Numbered from the stretch's first letter, positions 50,577 to 62,281 are shown. The stretch is 64,000 nucleotides of DNA from Crotophaga sulcirostris (GCA_013397455.1 VYZB01000016.1:4109612-4173611), one strand, 5' to 3'. A program made the numbers and translations. Notes: generated by a model not told the origin, from the sequence alone.

Positions 50577-50652
50577 TGAATTCTGAACAGTTCTTGTTTT
50601 ATGTGACACTTCTGAAATGTCTGTCTGTTTTCTTTTCTTTTTAATTCTCAAG

Positions 50653-50679
50653 CTCACTATTTGGATAAGATAGTGAAAG
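50653..50679 (+). CDS. TENM1: Teneurin-1 microexon A (27 nt), EGF7-EGF8 spacer
   Basis: The split codon G/CT and eight full codons give nine residues, AHYLDKIVK (491-499). The acceptor is TTCTCAAG/CT after a CT-rich tract, and the donor is AAAG/GTACTG, a weak site. Both ends are phase 1, so skipping joins Thr-Ile straight to Glu of EGF8. The same spacer in other teneurins carries similar short inserts (AHYLD-), as I remember them, and this is a known alternative splice site in the family. The exon is too short to show up as an open frame. The insert changes spacer length and so may alter the angle between the EGF rod and the globular head. Confidence 0.9.
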
Positions 50680-52231
50680 GTACTGTATATTTGCTCTTTG
50701 ATGACATGCCTATACCTACATGTGCTTTTTTTTATATGAATATATAGTTACAAACGTACTAGTCTGGGCAAAAGAACCTTCTCTTACATACATTCCATGG
50801 ATTATAGATAAATCTCATACAACTTTCAACTCATCTCAACTTAAAAATGAAATCTTGCTTATGATATATAATAACATTTTATCAGTTATTATACATTTAT
50901 ATACAAACCATATACATGTATTAGATTTTGTTTGAACCAAAAACTGAAGATAGTATTCATTTGCTGTTTGGTGCTTTTTCTTTGTTAGTTTTGTCATTGG
51001 TCTGCTGCCTACAAAACTGTAAATACGCTTGTCACAGAACAAGCATCATTAGTTCTGAAGAACGGATTAATTATAGATATGTATATGTTTATATACAGAC
51101 AGATCAATAGAATACCCCTGGCTTTTAAGCTTTTCTTTATCTGAATGTAGAAAATCCATAGGAAATTATAATTGTATTTTGTATGAAGCTTGAAAAAGCT
51201 TTTATACTCTATGCAACATTTTCAATTAAAAGGTTCAAGGATGCAAAAGCTTAACATGAAACAGCAAAGATTCTTTTATCTTCAGTTATGGTGAAAAGAT
51301 GATTTAGAAAAATGTTTAAAATTTTCCTACCCCTCTTTCCCTGAGTATCTTTCTCTATTCCTTATTTGTGTTTTTTTCATTAGAATATGGCAATATTCAT
51401 GGCAATATCCAGGCTTTCACCCAATAAGTCTTGAGTGTACCCAGTTGACTCCTAAAACACTCTTGTCAGTATTGCAATTAAATATGTAAGTCGACCATAA
51501 GTTAAACAGAAGATAAAGAAACAAGCAGCTCTCAGTTGTCAACAAATACTATCAGCAGCTACAGTTAGAAAGAATAAGAGTAGCAAGCCTAATGTCAGCC
51601 TGACATGACAGCACAGTATCCGTAACTGTAGCATCACCATCATTCCTCACAAGAGGTTTTCCTGATTCTCTACCTTCTAAGAGTAATTTGGTGAGAGTTA
51701 AGCACCCTTTATAGCTTTTTTTCAGGGAATGTTTATAATTTGGAGGTACATGGTTGAAAGGAGTCAATAAAATCAAAAGTCTTTAGAAGAAAAATATAGA
51801 GTATTACTTCTGAAAGACTGTTCTGACCTCAACTAAGCTTAACTAAAATGGGTCAGTAAACTAGTTCTTAAAGACAGTAGTTCTACAAACTGAAAAAGTG
51901 TTTAGCCAGTTGCTTAGGTTTTTTGGATAAACATTTACAGAAATTTGCTGTGTCCAAAAATACCTGATTTGTATCCACCTTCTCATAAGATACTTAGTGC
52001 CATATCTGTACTTGCTTCCGTCAGTGTCTTATCATAGTCATAGATAAGGAACACCAAAATCTACATATTTATAGTGTTATCATCCTCATACAGATCATGT
52101 TGGCTGCATGCCAGATTTCAGATGCTGTTTCTTTTATAATGCAATGTTAGACTGAAAACAATTATCGATTTTGGATATATTAAATTATTTTAATTGTTTC
52201 CCAAATTTTCCCTCCTTGGCCATAAAAGCAG
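50680..52231 (+). other. TENM1: Intron (1.55 kb) between the two microexons
   Basis: The intron runs from the weak donor GTACTG to the acceptor CATAAAAGCAG. The acceptor's CT-rich part (TTTTCCCTCCTTGG) is separated from the AG by a purine-rich stretch, an unusual layout. A TGCATG motif is at 52105-52110. Confidence 0.8.
52105..52110 (+). promoter_or_regulatory. TGCATG motif upstream of second microexon (candidate RBFOX site)
   Basis: TGCATG lies 121 bases before the 18-nt microexon. The placement mirrors the one before microexon A. Function is inference. Confidence 0.35.
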
Positions 52232-52249
52232 ACAAGATAGGATATAAAG
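52232..52249 (+). CDS. TENM1: Teneurin-1 microexon B (18 nt), EGF7-EGF8 spacer
   Basis: The split codon G/AC and five full codons give six residues, DKIGYK (500-505). The acceptor is AAAAGCAG/AC and the donor is AAAG/GTAAAA. It is phase 1 on both ends, so it can follow microexon A, replace it or be skipped, always in frame. A six-residue DKIGYK insert at this place is also what I remember from mammalian TENM1, which supports a real exon rather than chance. Three of its residues (DKI) repeat those in microexon A. Without a transcript the call rests on splice sites, phase and remembered homology. Confidence 0.8.
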
Positions 52250-53175
52250 GTAAAAGCACAAAAGCCTTAGGGAGATTGTCACAAAAAATCACTCTCTGCT
52301 ATCTGTCTTGAAGCACGTCACTACCGTGTTTTTGTTCAGTCTATCAATGTTTTATTGTGGTCCTTATGGTATTTCATTTTGTCCGTCCTAAGTAATCAAA
52401 TACGCACAGCTATTACATTTAGTTGGAAATCCTGTTGGTCCTGTCCCATCCGTATGCAGCCTGAATCCTACTGTTTGTTAGAGTAGATGCTAAGCTGCTT
52501 CACTATTTCCTGGGCTTTGCTTATTCTGTGAAAAGGAATGTATTTTTAGCATAAAGTATAGTCATTAAAACTGGCCTATACTTTGTGCAACTATTTAACG
52601 CACTGTAATTTCACATGAATATACGGCAACTGTGAGACCAGATAAAGTTAACATTCTCTTTTATTGCGTGCCTAAAATCATACCCATTTTCCTACTTAAG
52701 AATCTGGAGGGTTTTGATCATAGTAACAGGGAGCTTAAACATTTATGCCAGTAAGTAACCAATACTGCATAGAGCAAATAACAATCTTTTCTATAAGCAC
52801 AGAAAAATGTATCATTTTACACAGCTGTGTTTGCACTATGCCCTCATCTCTTGTTATTTTGAAAAAAAAAAAAAAAAAATTAAAAAACAAACTTAATTTT
52901 GTCTGGCCTGCAGGTATTTAGAGGATTGGTGCATTTATTTCCTGCCTGTACAGGTAAGTGGTGTCTCAAGTGTCAGGCCAATCAAAGATGCCACTTTGTT
53001 AAGAATTACATTCCCCAGGTAATGTTGCTGTTCCACTCCATGTGCAATTACAGTATTTGTGCTGTCCTTAAGGCCTGTTCCCAGTAAGTGTCCCTTGTTT
53101 GTATTTTTTTTTCTTTTTATGTAATTGCAATATTTAAATCACATGTGATTTTTCTTCTTTTGTGTGTTTCAACAG
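52250..53175 (+). other. TENM1: Intron (926 bp) before EGF8
   Basis: The intron contains an 18-A run at 52862-52879 and ends at TTTCAACAG. The open frame at 52899-53087 is not recognised. Nothing else stood out. Confidence 0.8.
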
Positions 53176-53322
53176 AGGGCTGCCCTGGCTTGTGCAACAG
53201 CAATGGGAGGTGCACGCTGGACCAAAACGGTTGGCACTGCGTCTGCCAGCCAGGATGGAGGGGAGCAGGCTGTGACGTAGCCATGGAAACTCTCTGCACT
53301 GACAGTAAGGACAACGAAGGAG
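53176..53322 (+). CDS. TENM1: Teneurin-1 exon: EGF-like repeat 8 and start of Cys-rich segment
   Basis: The split codon G/AG gives Glu 506, then EGF8 ([21 protein letters not shown], in two pieces [12 protein letters not shown] and TLDQNGWHC, then [11 protein letters not shown]) with six cysteines. After it comes [14 protein letters not shown], the first part of the Cys-rich segment that links the rod to the globular head and has acidic residues like a calcium-binding loop. Residues 506-554. The exon is phase 1-1, 147 bases, acceptor TTTCAACAG/AG and donor GGAG/GTAAGA. Confidence 0.95.
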
Positions 53323-56300
53323 GTAAGATATACCAACTAAATCTTTAACACCAGGGAGAACGTGTTGGGGAACAGAGATTTTACAGTCAGGTGATTAAAT
53401 ACTGCCATGAGAACCATACACCCATTTTACTTGCCTGTAAGACTACACCGCAGTATTCAGAGTTCTTATATGACGTATCAGCAGAGCCTTCCAAGATGCT
53501 TATGACAGATGAGACGTGTACTTAGAAAATGATGTGTGTCACCTTAATTTCCCTGCAATGTTATTTTATACTAGAATAAAACAGTCTCAACACAGAGAAT
53601 TGTAGAGGAGGAGGAAAAAAGAAAGCAGTTCAAATTTTCAGTGACCTCACAAGTAAATTATCCCAAGAGAAAAGGCCGAATGGGGAGTTTACATTTTGAC
53701 CTGTGATATTACTGGTGGAAACAATTGGTTGCCCAGTCTACAGAGATCTTATCCCTCCATAGCCTGTGAACACTCAGATAACTGACAGGATGCTCCCAGG
53801 CGTCTTTTTTTTTTGGCTTGCTTTTCCACAATCTGTCATTCAGGTGACAGGTAACAATCTGCAGCAAGATGCAGGCAGGACTGTTGACTTAAGGAATCAA
53901 TCTGCAGTCATTGTTGTAGGGTAGGGAAGGTAGAGGGGCTGTGACTTTGGCACGACTCCAGAATCACACAAAAAAGCCCCACAAAAACAAGATTAAATGT
54001 GAATGTAGTCGAATATTAGATCAGCATAATGCTTTTATTGTCTGTCTGTCTTCCCCTTCTCTCATCAACTCTTTTTGTTTAACGCCTCCAGATTCAAAGC
54101 AGAGATAAGAAACTCCATTAGGGCCTCTGGATGACAACAGTCATCTGTGACTTTGTTTTTCAGCTTTAGAATGTGTGTATGCCTTTGCCATTTCTGGTTT
54201 GCTCTTATATCCCAACTGCAGTTGGGATTTTAGACAGCACAAACTATAAATAACAACAGCATTTACTTTCCAAGGAAAATAAATAACAGAGTTAAAACAG
54301 TACAGCTGTTTATTGCTTTACACGTCATTTGATTTGTCATCCTTCTCAGTTACATATTGTATGTTTTGAGTCAGTTTTGCACATTTAAGAGCCGAAACAA
54401 TCTGATGCAATCTGGTATATGCAATCTGAGCTAGCGGGAAGCTGAATTTCTTCATATAGGAAGGGAGAAAGAGGAACAGTTAGCCATAGCATTTCCATGT
54501 AGAGATGTGCTGTCTGGAGAATTAAATTCAAATAGGCTGGGGGATTATGAACATAAGGAAGAAAGAGAAACCTGCAAGCATGAAAAGAGAGAAAGCAAGG
54601 AGGAGGAGAAACTAGTTTAGAGTATAAACAACTTGGAGGAAATAAATAGATCGTGTAGGGGAAAAAGGCAAAAACAATTGCAAGCGTAGCGATAGACTAC
54701 AACAGGTTCAGTAAGTGTTACAGATAATAGAAAGGTGTGACCTATCAGAGGAAGAGATAAGTGCAGATAACAGAGCAGTGAAGGAAGAGAGAGCAAGGTG
54801 AACAGGAAGGCACCTAAACAGAACAAAAGAAAAGAAAGTGTTCCTGCAGACTAGAAACAACAATAGCTGTTGGTGGGGAAACAGGGCAAAGGAAAGAGGA
54901 ATTGGAGCAGAAGGATCTAACAGAATGACTTCAAGAAGAAAGAACAGTATTGAAAAAAAAAGTCTAATGCTGATATTTTGTTGCTTTTTTCTCTTCATTC
55001 TTTCCATTATTTCCTTTATAGACATTATGTAGCTATGTATGAAGAAGGGATTGGCCAAACAGTTGTTTTACCATGATTGACCTGTGTAATGCTATTTGTA
55101 ACAGGCATGTCTCTTCAGTGGACCTTATTTTAATTTTTGTGCTTCAGCACAGAGTATATTCACTTCAGTCTTTGACGAGTGGCTGAGGAAAAGGGTTAAA
55201 ATATAACAATTAAATCAAATTAAAAACGGGAAGCATGCCAAACAAAACAGGGAAAAGAAAGTCGTCTTTGCCAGAAACCCACCTGGAAAGAGGAGCAGTG
55301 TTTCTTCCCTTTCCAAGAGTACCTGCCATCAGCCCACTCATCTCTTGAGCAAGTCATTCAAATTCCAGACAGCTACAGGGAATGGCAAGAGGATGCCTCT
55401 GCTGTATTTGTTTATTATGGGAGATTAGGTTATCTGAGCACTTATGCTGAATTTACATCGCACCGGGCTCGGTGGTTATATAATTAATGTTATCTTGGTT
55501 GTTAGCAAATTGATAAGTTGTGGTTAATGTTTATGTTTCATCCTACAGTGGATAAACTCTATTTCATATATTAATATGAGTATAATTCATTGATAACAGT
55601 GTCTGCTGTTCCTTTGATTCTTAGCTCTTTCTGGGACTGATTGTTCAAATTCTGTGAATATGAGGATCCCAAGGACCTCAGTGGGAATATTCTCCATAGG
55701 ACATGCTAATGACATCAAGGCATACTTGATTATTTTCCCTTCTAGATACTATTGACATATGATGGGATGATTATTAATCATCTTCCTTTTAATATAGATT
55801 TGTGAGAGGTTTGCAGATCATTTCTTTTCTCTTTAAGAATCAGTCTTTTATTTTTCCATGTGTTTGGTTTGGATAATAAAATACAGAATTTTCTTTATGA
55901 TTTAGCAACCCACAAGGAATGTGTATGCAACAAGCAGACCTTAGGCTGAATTAAACTCCTAATGACTTTGTGGAGAGAGGAGAAGTCAGTTATCCATGGG
56001 TGGAATAAGCCTAACTACTTTACTTGGGAAAAAATGTGTCACTATTACACTCTTACAAAGTAGGCCATAGTTTGTCATTACTGTAGAAAGAATAAGCTGT
56101 TTACTCTTTAGTTTAGGTAGATCTTTATTAAACAGATTACTTTGTTAAGTCTACTTCTTATTAGCTCCTATCCAATTATTGAGTAGTTACAGGTTTCTAG
56201 CAGCAGGATTTAAGTGATTATTAATATTCTTTTATTAGTAACATGAAAATAAACACTATAATAAAGCAAAGTGTACTTAACACTTCTATATTTTTGTAAT

Positions 56301-56624
56301 TACTTGCATAGGCTAGGATAGCCTGCTCCTGATAAGCATTGTCATAGGGTAGTACAAATTTAGCCTAAGGATTACCTAAACCAGAGCCTCTCCTCTGATA
56401 GTGGCTAATAGCAAATGCTTAGCAAAAGAATATAATGGAACAAATGTAAACTTAGATTTTCTTTCAAATACTAGCAGACTACTAATTAAAGTAGAAAATT
56501 ACTGCCACAGAATGTTTTGAATGTCAGAATTTTTACTAAGTACAAAGATAACCCAAGCTCAGGAACATTTCAGGAAGTTTGTACTTGAATTAGGACTGAT
56601 GCAGTAGCATGCTTATGCTCTCTG

Positions 56625-56800
56625 GTTCTATCTCCAACACATCCCATTATTTTTCAGCTTTTTGTTTGCATCTGCAGTTGCTGGGGAGTGTTGTGTAGAT
56701 ATATCTGTAGCACTTATCCACGGTGACTCCAAGATTTCTTTCTAGAGTGACAGCTCATTTAGAACCAAATACTTTATATTTTAGACTTCTTCACTCCAAC
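56625..56800 (-). mobile_element. Ancient CR1 fragment, antisense
   Basis: The blocks AGCTTTTTGTTTGCATCTGC, CTTATCCACGGTGACTCCAA and GATTTCTTTCTAGAGTGACA, followed by GCTCATTTAGAACC, match in order the reverse complement of the same old amniote CR1 type seen at 29262-30090. It is short and diverged, and the borders are approximate. Confidence 0.6.
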
Positions 56801-58339
56801 AGGAATGTTGAATTTGAATATGCTGTAGGTATGCTTATAGAGATACTGTAACAGTAACATGGAACAAGGTCCTTGTGCACTGCTCAGGAATGAATCAAGG
56901 GCTGTTTCTGCTTATGTGGCTTTTTTTGACCAGCTGCTCCTACAAATAGTCATTTTTGGTGTCTATAATCGAGTCCATTCATCATAGCCTGTTGTGGAAT
57001 TGAGCTATGTGAGGATAACTGTGCTTTAGTAATACGGGTTTCTGTGCTTTACAAGCTCTTGCCTTAGTGTGCCACGGTCACCAAAACCATCCTGGAGCGA
57101 TAGCCAGCATCATAGCTCCAAAGCTATATTCCTCCTATGTAGGCACTAAATTTTACTTCATGGAGACTTTCATTGCCTAAACATATAATCAACTTATTTA
57201 CCAAGAATGTGATTAGTGTAGGTCCTAGGTTATGATCTCCCCGTGACACTGGCAGCACTTGCACCTGGGACTTATTTTGTCCCCCTATTTTTCTTCCTTT
57301 CGGCAGTTTTATATATACCCTTTGAATTCCATTCAAAAGTAAACATGCCCACTGTTTTTAGACATAGACAATTCTCTGTCTTGGCTCCTCTCATTTAATG
57401 TTTTGGTGGTTTTATTCGTTTCTCCAAATAAGCAATCTTATCAACAGACCATTTTCTATTGCAATTCTGTACATTTTGCAGCAAAGGCAAAAGTAACATT
57501 AGTGAAGATTTTTACAGCTAGACTTCAGCTTTTGAGGAAGAAAACAATAATGTAGTCATTGTGCCTTCTGCATGTAGAAGAACCACTTACATCTAGAACA
57601 AAAAAAAAATATAAATAGCCTTCTGAGACCAATAATGACTGTCCAGCTGCCTGTAGGAGTTTCTATTTTCCTTATAATTTCACTATCATATTGGAATGAT
57701 AAAATGGATAAGCTAGAGTTGAGCTAAGTCTCATATTTTTCAGGCTAAACAAAATTCATCAATAATTTTGCACAGCCATTTCAGAAAAGAAATTTTACTC
57801 AGCTTCACATAGTGCAATAGAGCACTCAAGTTAGTGGTGCTAGATAACTCTAGCCACATAAGTACAGAGAAAGAATGAAAAATGTTTTCTCAACTTATAA
57901 AGAGCCAGATTCATAACCATCCGTCACTCGCCTGGGCAAGTTGCTGATAAACTCCACAGAAAAATAACAAACGGCATATCCCTGTATCTTGGCTGGTGAA
58001 AATGAGATTCTTTCTCTGATTGATGTTAGCAGAGAGGCTTGTAAAAATGCATTTCCAGCTGATTAGTTCAGAAGGTGTCAATCTCATGCAGTTTTATGAC
58101 CTGCAGACTATACTCCAGATGTACATTTGCTTTTTTTAACTAACAAAGATGAATGAAGAAATTTGAGCATTTCTTTGGCAACTGCACCAGATATTGCCTG
58201 GGAGACCATACAGAGATATAAAACCCCAAAACTATGCTTTTAACCATCTGCATCCCCAGCTTTGACACTGATCCAGGCTTCTAGAGTTAAAACCAGCAGG
58301 GGAGGTCAGTACTTCAGCTAGGAAAGGTTTTCATATTGA

Positions 58340-59190
58340 GAATGGAAAATCACAAGACTCACAACCATTTGAGATTGGTAAGGGCTCTGGAAATCTGCTC
58401 AAAGCAGGGGCAACTAGAGCAGAGCTCAAGGCTGTGTCCAGCTGGATTTTTCTCCAAGGATGGAGACTCCATAACTTCACCCCTGAGCAACCTGTTGCTG
58501 TGTCCAACCACTTTCACAATAAAAGAAGTTTCTCTGATGTTTAGACAGAATTTCCTGTGTTTCAGTCTGTGCCCATTGTCTCTTATCTTTTAGCTGGGCA
58601 CCACTGAAAGGTGGTCTTGTAGGTATCTGTACCCATCAATGAGATTTACACGCAGAGCCTTCTCTTCTGCGGGCTATACAGTCTCAGCTTTCTCGGGCTG
58701 AACAGTATCCGCTGTCTCAGCCTTGCCCCATAGGAGAGGTGTTTCAAGCCCCTAATCATCTCCATGGCCTTTCACTGATCTTCGATCTTTCTCTAGTATG
58801 TCCATGTCTCTTCTAGTAGAAAGTCAGCTTGCACACAGCACCCCAGTATGGCCCCACCAGTTTCCCCAGGAGGGGAAAGATCACCTCCCTTGAACTGCTG
58901 GCAAAACTCCTCCTAATGAAGCCAAAGATGTCATTGGCACCTTCATTGCTGCAAGGGTGTTTTGCTGGCTCATGTTCAATTTGGTGTCCACCAGGACTCC
59001 CAAGATCTTCTCCACAACACTACTTTGCAGCTGGTTGTCCACCAGTACGTACTGGTGCATGGGGTTTTTCCTCCCTAGGTGCAGGACTTCACACTTCTCT
59101 TTGTTGAACTGCATGAGGTTCGTATGAGCCGATTTCTCCAGCCTGTCAAGGTCTGTCTGAATGGCAGCCTGCCCCTCTGGCATATCCTCT
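58340..59190 (-). mobile_element. CR1 LINE fragment on minus strand (reverse transcriptase end and 3' part)
   Basis: On the minus strand, 58881-59183 reads the C-terminal part of a CR1 reverse transcriptase, including LDRLEKSAHTNLMQFNKEKC and VEKILGVLVDTKLNMSQQ. Toward lower coordinates the antisense of the CR1 3' region follows, for example CCAAGGATGGAGACTCCATA at 58456 and GAGCAACCTGTTGCTGTGTCC (shortened: GAGCAACCTGTTGCTG) at 58486. The coding part is broken after about 100 codons. The 3' end near 58340-58380 is diverged. It lies opposite to TENM1. Confidence 0.85.
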
Positions 59191-60522
59191 TCCCAGGAAA
59201 AATCAGTGTTCTTTCTTTTTTCTCTTAAAAAAGCTTAAACTTTGATATACTTAATGATTACTTTCTCATCCCTTTTATTTTCCCCAAACTGTCTTCAATG
59301 TCAGCCAAGTTAAATAAGAATTTTAGATGTGCAAAAGAATAGAAATCCCAGTCCTTTACTGTTTTGCCAAACCTCTGATACACACAGCACAGAAATCCTT
59401 AGAGGAATACCTTTAGAAGATCTCTGTTTACTTACACTCTTTCAACATATGATTGAACAAAAATGGATGATATTTTTCTCTTCAGAAAGAAGTTTTACTC
59501 TAAATCTAGATTCTTTTGTGAGAGAAGCAGTCATGGGCTTCCTCAGAGTGCTGCATTGGTATGTTTTTCGGTTTAGTGCAGCAAGCAAGTTCACTCTCTA
59601 ATCTAAATGGAATAATAAAATGTTTGAGCTATTTCAGTCTTGCTGTTCTTTTGGGGAAGCAATTATCAGCTATGTGATACCATATTATATCCATCTAGAA
59701 ATTTTCTGTAGCTGACATTTCCAGGCTCATTTTCCTTACGACTTTACTTACAGCAAATTAGTAGTTATCAATTTGATCTTGATTTTAATCTTTCACCAAA
59801 TTAGATTTCCAGTGATGTGATAGATCTAATGCTCCTTATATGTGAATATTTCAGCACATGAGTCTAAAAGCACCCATGTGTTTAAATCTTGTTTATACTG
59901 GCCAGCATTCCTCATCAGTTTATTCAAAATAAAATCTAAATGTTAAATACAGATTTTGTTCTCTCATACATTTTCATGCAAAATAGTTGTGGAAATTGCC
60001 TTTGCCACTAGCAACAAAATCTTTCTGCCAAGGTATAAAGGAATCCACCTTGATAAATGTTGTGAAATATTTAAAGCTACTTGCAGCATAGATATGCTAA
60101 AAAACTTCAGGAAAACAGCAGAGTGGGAGTTACTTGTTTCTTTTCTCTAGCAAGCTAAATAACCTCAGATAAAAGCTACTTAGACCCACCTAAAATGCTT
60201 AATATTTATAAGTTAACAGTGTATGCAGAGCTTGAGTGCCTTCATTTTCTGGTTTACTCAACATGTTTTTAGAAAAGTATTGAATAAATACATTTAAATT
60301 CTATGTGATACTGAGTATATTGCGCTTGCATGGTTTTCCATGGGAGTTTAAGAACTCAATAGAAACAAACTCTCTTTCCTTAAATGAAAGTGAATTCATT
60401 AAAATCTTAATTATTAGTATTCTTTCATATTACATATTTTTTTTAATCTCTCTGCTGGCTGGCTGATTCATATGTGGGTCAGGAGGAAGAGTTTGTTCAT
60501 TTTTATGACTTTCTGCCAACAG

Positions 60523-60739
60523 ATGGGCTAGTTGACTGTATGGATCCTGACTGCTGTTTGCAGAGTTCTTGCCAAAACCAGCCTTATTGTCGTGGACTAC
60601 CTGATCCCCAAGATATTATCAGCCAAAGCCAACAGTCACCATCTCAGCAAGCTGCCAAAGCATTTTATGATCGGATCAGTTTTCTCATTGGAGCAGACAG
60701 CACTCATGTCATACCTGGAGAAAGTCCTTTTAATAAGAG
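60523..60739 (+). CDS. TENM1: Teneurin-1 exon: Cys-rich segment up to transthyretin-related domain
   Basis: The split codon G/AT gives Asp 555, then [19 protein letters not shown] and [18 protein letters not shown], with six cysteines within about 21 residues. The acidic [12 protein letters not shown] motif resembles a calcium-binding LNR/dockerin-like loop and is a teneurin hallmark. The end has [20 protein letters not shown] and SPFNK, residues 555-626, leading into the transthyretin-related domain. The acceptor is GCCAACAG/AT and the donor is AAGAG/GTGAGT. The exon ends in phase 2, a phase change from the EGF exons. Confidence 0.95.
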
Positions 60740-61770
60740 GTGAGTATGACTCATCATTTACTTTGGAATATGAAAGAAATTGAGGAATGGGTGAGATTCA
60801 CATGAGGTGGAGATCCACTATGACTGCAAATTTGGCAGCATGGGCTTTCAGCAAAGACCTTTTCTCTTAATATCTCAAATTGCTTATTTTGTCTCATTTC
60901 CTGCAAAATTCAAATTGCTAGTGCCAGTAGGTTACAGAAGGTACTTGCCATGCTTAGTACCTATATTCTAACAGGGCACTTCATTAATGATTAAATAAAT
61001 CTTTATTTAACCAGTTGATTTGGGCTAGCACAGTTGGAAATATATCAAAGCAATGAAAACACTTCAGGAGGAAAAGCAAAGCTGCACTTTTTAAACTGAG
61101 CTCACTAAATAATATAAATTATGAATTAATGTAATAGAACTGTTAAGTGCACGACAGTATAATTGCATAAACTATTTGACTGGTGCTCTATGAAGCAGTA
61201 ATGACCTGAAAATAAACCAGTAACAGGAAGCAGGTGTCTGGGATCTCACTGAGTGAAAGAAGATGATTTACACAAGAACTACTGCGTTTGCAGTAATTTA
61301 ACAGCATTAATGTGTTTGGGCACAGCAGTCGATTAAAAGTTGTTGTGCAAATGTTCCTTATTGCTCTTTTAAATTTTGTACTTCGTAGTCCCTGCAGTTT
61401 TACAGATTGCTTTGATACTAATTGAAAAGTACATTGTTCTTTAAGAGTCTGCCAGAGGTGTGACTTAGAGTAGGAGCATCTAGACTTTATAATTCTTGAA
61501 ATACTTCTGGTCTTAGTAATTCAGTACAGACAAATGAACAACATAAAATCAGCAATATTGAAACAAAATTATTATCTGTAGATTTTGAGGCATTTATTTA
61601 TACAGTGTAAATTATGTGAACTTGTAAAAGGGTTGGAGCCTCAGGAATGTTTTCTTTTAATGGTAGTTGATACCATGCAGAGATGTGTGTGTTCGCTCTA
61701 CTAGCTTTTCTTCATTTAAAAGAGAACAAAGAAAGCAAATTTGTAACATGATCCTGCAAATTTTTCACAG
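60740..61770 (+). other. TENM1: Intron (1.0 kb) before the transthyretin-related domain
   Basis: The intron has donor GTGAGT and acceptor AATTTTTCACAG. It is AT-rich and no repeat was recognised. Confidence 0.8.
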
Positions 61771-61890
61771 TCTTGCATCCGTCATAAGGGGCCAAGTATT
61801 AACTGCTGATGGAACACCACTCATTGGAGTCAACGTTTCCTTTCTACACTATCCAGACTACGGGTATACAATCACTCGCCAAGATGGAAT
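61771..61890 (+). CDS. TENM1: Teneurin-1 exon: transthyretin-related domain, first part
   Basis: The split codon AG/T gives Ser 627, then [20 protein letters not shown] and [19 protein letters not shown], ending in a Met split over the next intron (residues 627-666). The IRGQV..DGTPL.GV.V pattern is typical of a carboxypeptidase-regulatory or transthyretin-like beta-sandwich, which sits at the base of the teneurin head. An N-V-S sequon is at residue 648. The acceptor is TTTCACAG/TC and the donor is GGAAT/GTAAGT, phase 2 on both ends. Confidence 0.95.
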
Positions 61891-62281
61891 GTAAGTTCCC
61901 TTTGAAGCACTTCTAAGTCATAAAGACAGCAAAGGTGTTACTGAAAAACTGCCAGTAAAAATAATAAAGCAATGGAAACAAAAGACATGAAAGAAGTGAT
62001 TGACTGAAGTTGTACTTTGTGCATTTCTCAAGTGTAAAACATGTTGTTTATATACTTTAGAAGAAGAAAGGCTTGCTTAATTTAAACACAGCATCCCAAA
62101 GTCTCCATTCTCTTAGTGCAGTGTTGTGTGATGTAATTTAATTGATATCTCCATCATTCCCAGTAGAGTCATTCTGCCTTCTAAGCAGTACAATGGAATG
62201 AAGAATCCATCCATAAAATGGAGGCGGTGGATGGCTTTGGAAATTTGCTGACTAGCTAGCTCTGTTGGGTTTTTTTTCTAG
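61891..62281 (+). other. TENM1: Intron (391 bp) inside the transthyretin-related domain
   Basis: The intron runs from GTAAGT to the acceptor TTTTTTTTCTAG. No motif beyond the T-rich tract was seen. Confidence 0.85.

Larger units (their letters stand above)
38944..50652 (+). other. TENM1: Intron (11.7 kb) between EGF7 and first microexon
   Basis: The intron contains a 27-A run at 48895-48921 and a CR1 3' end at 49165-49510. A TGCATG motif at 50571-50576 and a CT-rich tract at about 50623-50645 precede the microexon. An octamer ATTTGCAT lies at 44465-44472 within an AT-rich block. The 117-codon open frame at 43855-44208 has no recognised homology. No other gene is seen. Confidence 0.75.
53323..60522 (+). 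other. TENM1: Intron (7.2 kb) within the Cys-rich region
   Basis: The intron holds an old CR1 fragment at 56625-56800 and a longer minus-strand CR1 at 58340-59190. A purine-rich stretch spans about 54460-54960. The acceptor is TTCTGCCAACAG. Other open frames here have no recognised homology. Confidence 0.75.

Noticed and set aside
60474..60522. Extension of the Cys-rich exon upstream to the ATG at 60474
   Set aside because: The acceptor CAACAG at 60517-60522 and the phase-1 join to Gly at 53319-53321 and Asp explain the exon; the upstream residues have no family counterpart.
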